From Phyllobacterium endophyticum (lineage in GTDB: Bacteria; Pseudomonadota; Alphaproteobacteria; Rhizobiales; Rhizobiaceae), in the NCBI RefSeq assembly GCF_003010935.1, contig NZ_PGGN01000003.1, forward strand, positions 620,001-684,000: DNA of 64,000 nucleotides, read 5' to 3'. Each line of letters begins with the position of its first letter. Position 1 is the first letter of the stretch. Positions 61,869 through 64,000 of this stretch are shown here, one piece after another. The notes under the pieces are model-generated. The model did no database searches and was not told where the DNA came from. It saw nothing but the letters and a program-made list of their open reading frames with translations. The position numbers and the translations under genes are program-made.

Positions 61869-63098
61869 CTAGCGCTCGACCTCGTCGTTTGGGCATACCT
61901 GAGCGGATCCGTCTGTTGGCGTGCATCGGGCAGCGGGCGCAGGCGCAAGCGTGACCGAAAGGATCTGCCCACCCGGATCGCCGCGCCGCCCGTTCGTTAC
62001 GAACCACAGCTTTCCGTCTATACCCTCAAATACATCACGAACCCGACCGTATTGGCCGACGTAGTGCGCCCTTGCTTGCGGATTGCCGGTGGCGTCCATT
62101 GTCACCGACCACAGCCGCTCTCCAGTCAGACCGGCAATGAACAAGGTGCCCCTGACGTAAGCAAGCCCGCTGGGACCCATTTCCTGCGTATGCCATTGCA
62201 TGACCGGGTCGATGTAAGCCGGGTTGCCGCCTCGGCCTTCAACAACCGGCCAGCCGTAGTTTCCGCCCGGCCTAATTCGATTGAGTTCATCCCATGTATC
62301 GTCGCCAAAGTCGGTTGCCCACAGCTGCCCGTCTTCGTCCCACGCCAGCCCTTGGGGGTTGCGCAGTCCAAAGGCATAGACGAGGGAGCCTTTGATCGGG
62401 TTGTCCGCCGGGATGCCGCCGTCCGGCGTCATGCGGAGGATCTTGCCCGCAAGTGAATTCTGGTCCTGGGAGAGATCTGGATTTCGCGTTTCGCCGACCG
62501 TAGCATAAAGCATCCCATCGGGACCAAAGGCGATCCGTCCGCCGTTGTGACCACGACCGCCAGGCAAGCTGTCAAGTATGACCTGAACATTCCCAAGCAC
62601 ACCGTCGCTGTACGCCATCCGAACAATGCGATTGCCCGAAGTCGTGCTGTGGTAGGCATAGACCCAGACCTCCGCGCCCTGTGCGAGCGCTGCCAGTCCA
62701 AGCATACCGCCATCCCCGCGGGCAACGACGCCGGGCACAACCCCGACCGATCGCGACGTCGCGCCTGGCCGCAGAGCGACTATATCTCCTGTGCCACGCT
62801 GGCTGACGAGCACCTCGCGGCCCACCGGCACCGCCGACCAGGGTAAATCGAGGCTTGCGACAATCTGGACGGGAGTGTCAACGGGCATTACGCCTGTATC
62901 TGGGTATCCTGGCAAATTTGATGACTGAGCATTTGTGTCTGAGGACACCACAAGCGGCATGATCCCGAGCAGAACGGGTGCGAGGCTGATCACTGAGATT
63001 CGGACCAATGCAATCGCTGCGCCGTACGCGCCCCTTGCGAGCATACTGCGCCGCATATATCCAGCGCCGCCTCTATCTTCGAAATCCCGATACGGCAT
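61869..63098 (-). CDS. PQQ-dependent sugar dehydrogenase (soluble aldose/sorbosone dehydrogenase type)
   Basis: A 409-residue exported protein with a long N-terminal hydrophobic export region (RSMLARGAYGAAIALVRISVISLAPVLLGIMPLVV). It then has the six-bladed propeller blocks VLVSQRGTGDIVALRPG, DGGMLGLAA, the catalytic-His motif LPGGRGHNGGRIAFGPDGMLYATVGE, YAFGLRNPQGLAWDEDGQLWATDFG and RPGGNYGWPVVEGRGGNPAYIDPVMQWH, all typical of the GDH-B/YliI/sorbosone family. Such enzymes oxidise aldoses in the periplasm with PQQ. The C-terminal tail adds two Cys (RCTPTDGSAQVCPNDE). AGGGAGAG precedes the ATG at 63098. The next gene upstream on this strand is the DUF4440 protein. Confidence 0.88.
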   Translation of the reverse strand: MPYRDFEDRGGAGYMRRSMLARGAYGAAIALVRISVISLAPVLLGIMPLVVSSDTNAQSSNLPGYPDTGVMPVDTPVQIVASLDLPWSAVPVGREVLVSQRGTGDIVALRPGATSRSVGVVPGVVARGDGGMLGLAALAQGAEVWVYAYHSTTSGNRIVRMAYSDGVLGNVQVILDSLPGGRGHNGGRIAFGPDGMLYATVGETRNPDLSQDQNSLAGKILRMTPDGGIPADNPIKGSLVYAFGLRNPQGLAWDEDGQLWATDFGDDTWDELNRIRPGGNYGWPVVEGRGGNPAYIDPVMQWHTQEMGPSGLAYVRGTLFIAGLTGERLWSVTMDATGNPQARAHYVGQYGRVRDVFEGIDGKLWFVTNGRRGDPGGQILSVTLAPAPAARCTPTDGSAQVCPNDEVER

Positions 63099-63194
63099 GG
63101 ACAGCTCTCCCTTGGATCGTGCTATTCTCACATCAACGACATGCTCTTCAGCTACGCCAACACCAAAGTCGCAGCCTGCTCGCTTGGCGCGTGA

Positions 63195-63671
63195 CTAGTC
63201 GGTTCTGCCAGTCTCCGTTGCCTGATGCGCGACGTTTTTCCATTGCCCGTCTTTATGGACGTAGACGCGGAGATGCCGGGCTCTTTTTTCCACGGACGCC
63301 CCGCCGCTGGTTTTATACGCATTGCGATAGGATCCAGCGACAACAGCAACGTTGCAGTAGATCGTCGCTTTGTTTTCTTCGATGACGAAGGTCGAGAACA
63401 ACGCGCGTTGACCACGACGACCTGCGATGAATTGGGCCTTGTCACGAACACCCCCAGAACTCTCGACATGCGTATAGTCGTCGTCTGTGATGGACTCCAG
63501 CAGGGCCACATCATTGTGGAGCAATGCGTCGATACGCCTTTCATCCAGGGCGAGAACTTCTTTTTCAGCCTCGGCTCGATCCCTGCATTGTCCACTCAAT
63601 TGGGCCATTGCCACCGGCGTCGAAACCAACAGCGAGGCGATTCCCGCGACGTAGAGAAAAATCTTGGTCAT
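63195..63671 (-). CDS. exported DUF4440 (SnoaL/NTF2-like) protein
   Basis: A 158-residue protein with a Sec signal peptide (MTKIFLYVAGIASLLVSTPVAMA) and an NTF2-like cone fold of the DUF4440 type: VLALDERRIDALLHNDVALLESITDDDYTHVESSGGVRDKAQFIAGRRGQ, then ATIYCNVAVVAGSYRNAYKTSGG and RHLRVYVHKDGQWKNVAHQATE. The family is large and mostly without known function; some members are isomerases or ligand-binding domains. GGAGG precedes the ATG. It lies 96 bases upstream of the sugar dehydrogenase gene and may share its transcript. Confidence 0.82.
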   Translation of the reverse strand: MTKIFLYVAGIASLLVSTPVAMAQLSGQCRDRAEAEKEVLALDERRIDALLHNDVALLESITDDDYTHVESSGGVRDKAQFIAGRRGQRALFSTFVIEENKATIYCNVAVVAGSYRNAYKTSGGASVEKRARHLRVYVHKDGQWKNVAHQATETGRTD

Positions 63672-63801
63672 TTGGCATCCTCCTTGTTTGCGAGGTCAAG
63701 ATGACAGCCTGGCGTCGGCGTCCGGTTGCACACCAAAGTGACAAGTGGTCCATTGAGGCACGGCTTGGTTAGGATCTCATCGAACCCATCGGAAGTCGTC
63801 A

Positions 63802-64000
63802 TCAGGCAAGTTGCTTCCGGCCTCCTGCTCGCTCCTTAAGGGGCAGCCAAAACCGCATCATCGGTCGGTACAAGTGCACGCCTCGAACGGGCCGGCGTTC
63901 CAATATCACGATGCTTCCGCTATATTGGTGACGCTCGCTTTGGCGTTGCTTTCCAGCAAGCCATCCAAGCTCCAGGCACCCGGACCGGCAGCAGAAAAGT
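63802..64000 (-). CDS. possible C-terminal end of a sensor histidine kinase (partial)
   Basis: The minus strand entering from the right edge reads ...SERHQYSGSIVILERRP...MRFWLPLKERAGG and stops at 63802-63804. This resembles the last blocks of a histidine-kinase ATPase domain (HGGSIxLERRPxGGxxxRFWLPL). The glycine-rich G2 box expected just before is not clean in this frame, so it may be frameshifted or the call may be wrong. The rest lies outside the window. Confidence 0.3.
   Translation of the reverse strand, partial: LFCCRSGCLELGWLAGKQRQSERHQYSGSIVILERRPVRGVHLYRPMMRFWLPLKERAGGRKQLA

Noticed and set aside
1..64000. CRISPR arrays, tRNA or rRNA genes, transposases, phage integrases
   Set aside because: I saw no regularly spaced repeats, no tRNA-like cloverleaf or rRNA core sequence, and no recognisable transposase or integrase motif.

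Overview
The window reads as an accessory, catabolism-rich stretch from an alphaproteobacterium, most likely Hyphomicrobiales (Rhizobiaceae, Brucellaceae or Phyllobacteriaceae). The basis is moderately high GC, dense short operons, three complete or near-complete solute ABC uptake systems, many GMC and Gfo/Idh/MocA oxidoreductases, FCD-type GntR regulators and a beta-L-arabinofuranosidase operon typical of plant-associated bacteria. This placement is inferred from gene content; I see no rRNA, tRNA, CRISPR array, transposase or integrase.

Layout. 0.7-3.6 kb: a decayed HisN/inositol-phosphatase gene behind an MFS transporter, divergent from a DeoR regulator. 3.6-15.1 kb: cluster 1, with three GMC flavoenzymes, a sugar isomerase/epimerase-like protein, a polyamine-type ABC importer with a Tat-exported binding protein, and a cupin-like protein. 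Its intergenic regions share two short motifs, so it looks like one regulon. 15.2-20.7 kb: a Gfo/Idh/MocA protein with altered catalytic motifs, a histidinol-dehydrogenase-family enzyme and a ThDP-dependent enzyme, the last divergent from an XRE-type regulator. 20.8-25.5 kb: a GntR regulator, a GH3 glycosidase, a wrecked DeoR gene, a HAD hydrolase and a cytochrome b561-like protein. 25.7-34.5 kb: sugar ABC permeases plus binding protein, two Gfo/Idh/MocA dehydrogenases, a GlcG/HbpS protein, a PLP enzyme and a separately located ABC ATPase. 34.7-44.3 kb: a second GntR regulator, RidA-like protein, GMC enzyme plus aldehyde dehydrogenase, and a hydantoinase/oxoprolinase pair with an RraA-like protein. 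Three near-identical 14-bp palindromes in the three promoters point to one GntR regulon. 44.6-52.0 kb: a LacI-controlled operon of a sugar ABC importer and a GH127 beta-L-arabinofuranosidase. 52.4-60.4 kb: an RND efflux pump, its adaptor and a MipA/OmpV protein, flanked by a sensor kinase on one side and a divergent response regulator on the other. 60.5-64 kb: an isoprenylcysteine methyltransferase-like membrane protein, a PQQ-type sugar dehydrogenase, a DUF4440 protein and what may be the end of a second sensor kinase.

How the parts work together. Most of the window is built as 'import a small organic solute, oxidise it, process the product', each block with its own regulator. The best-supported physiological reading is the LacI/GH127 operon: uptake and cleavage of beta-L-arabinofuranosyl oligosaccharides such as those on plant hydroxyproline-rich glycoproteins. 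Substrates of cluster 1 and of the GMC/ALDH/hydantoinase regulon cannot be read from sequence. Several decayed genes (hisN-like, deoR-like, a permease tail, a monooxygenase tail) show the region has been rearranged and pruned.
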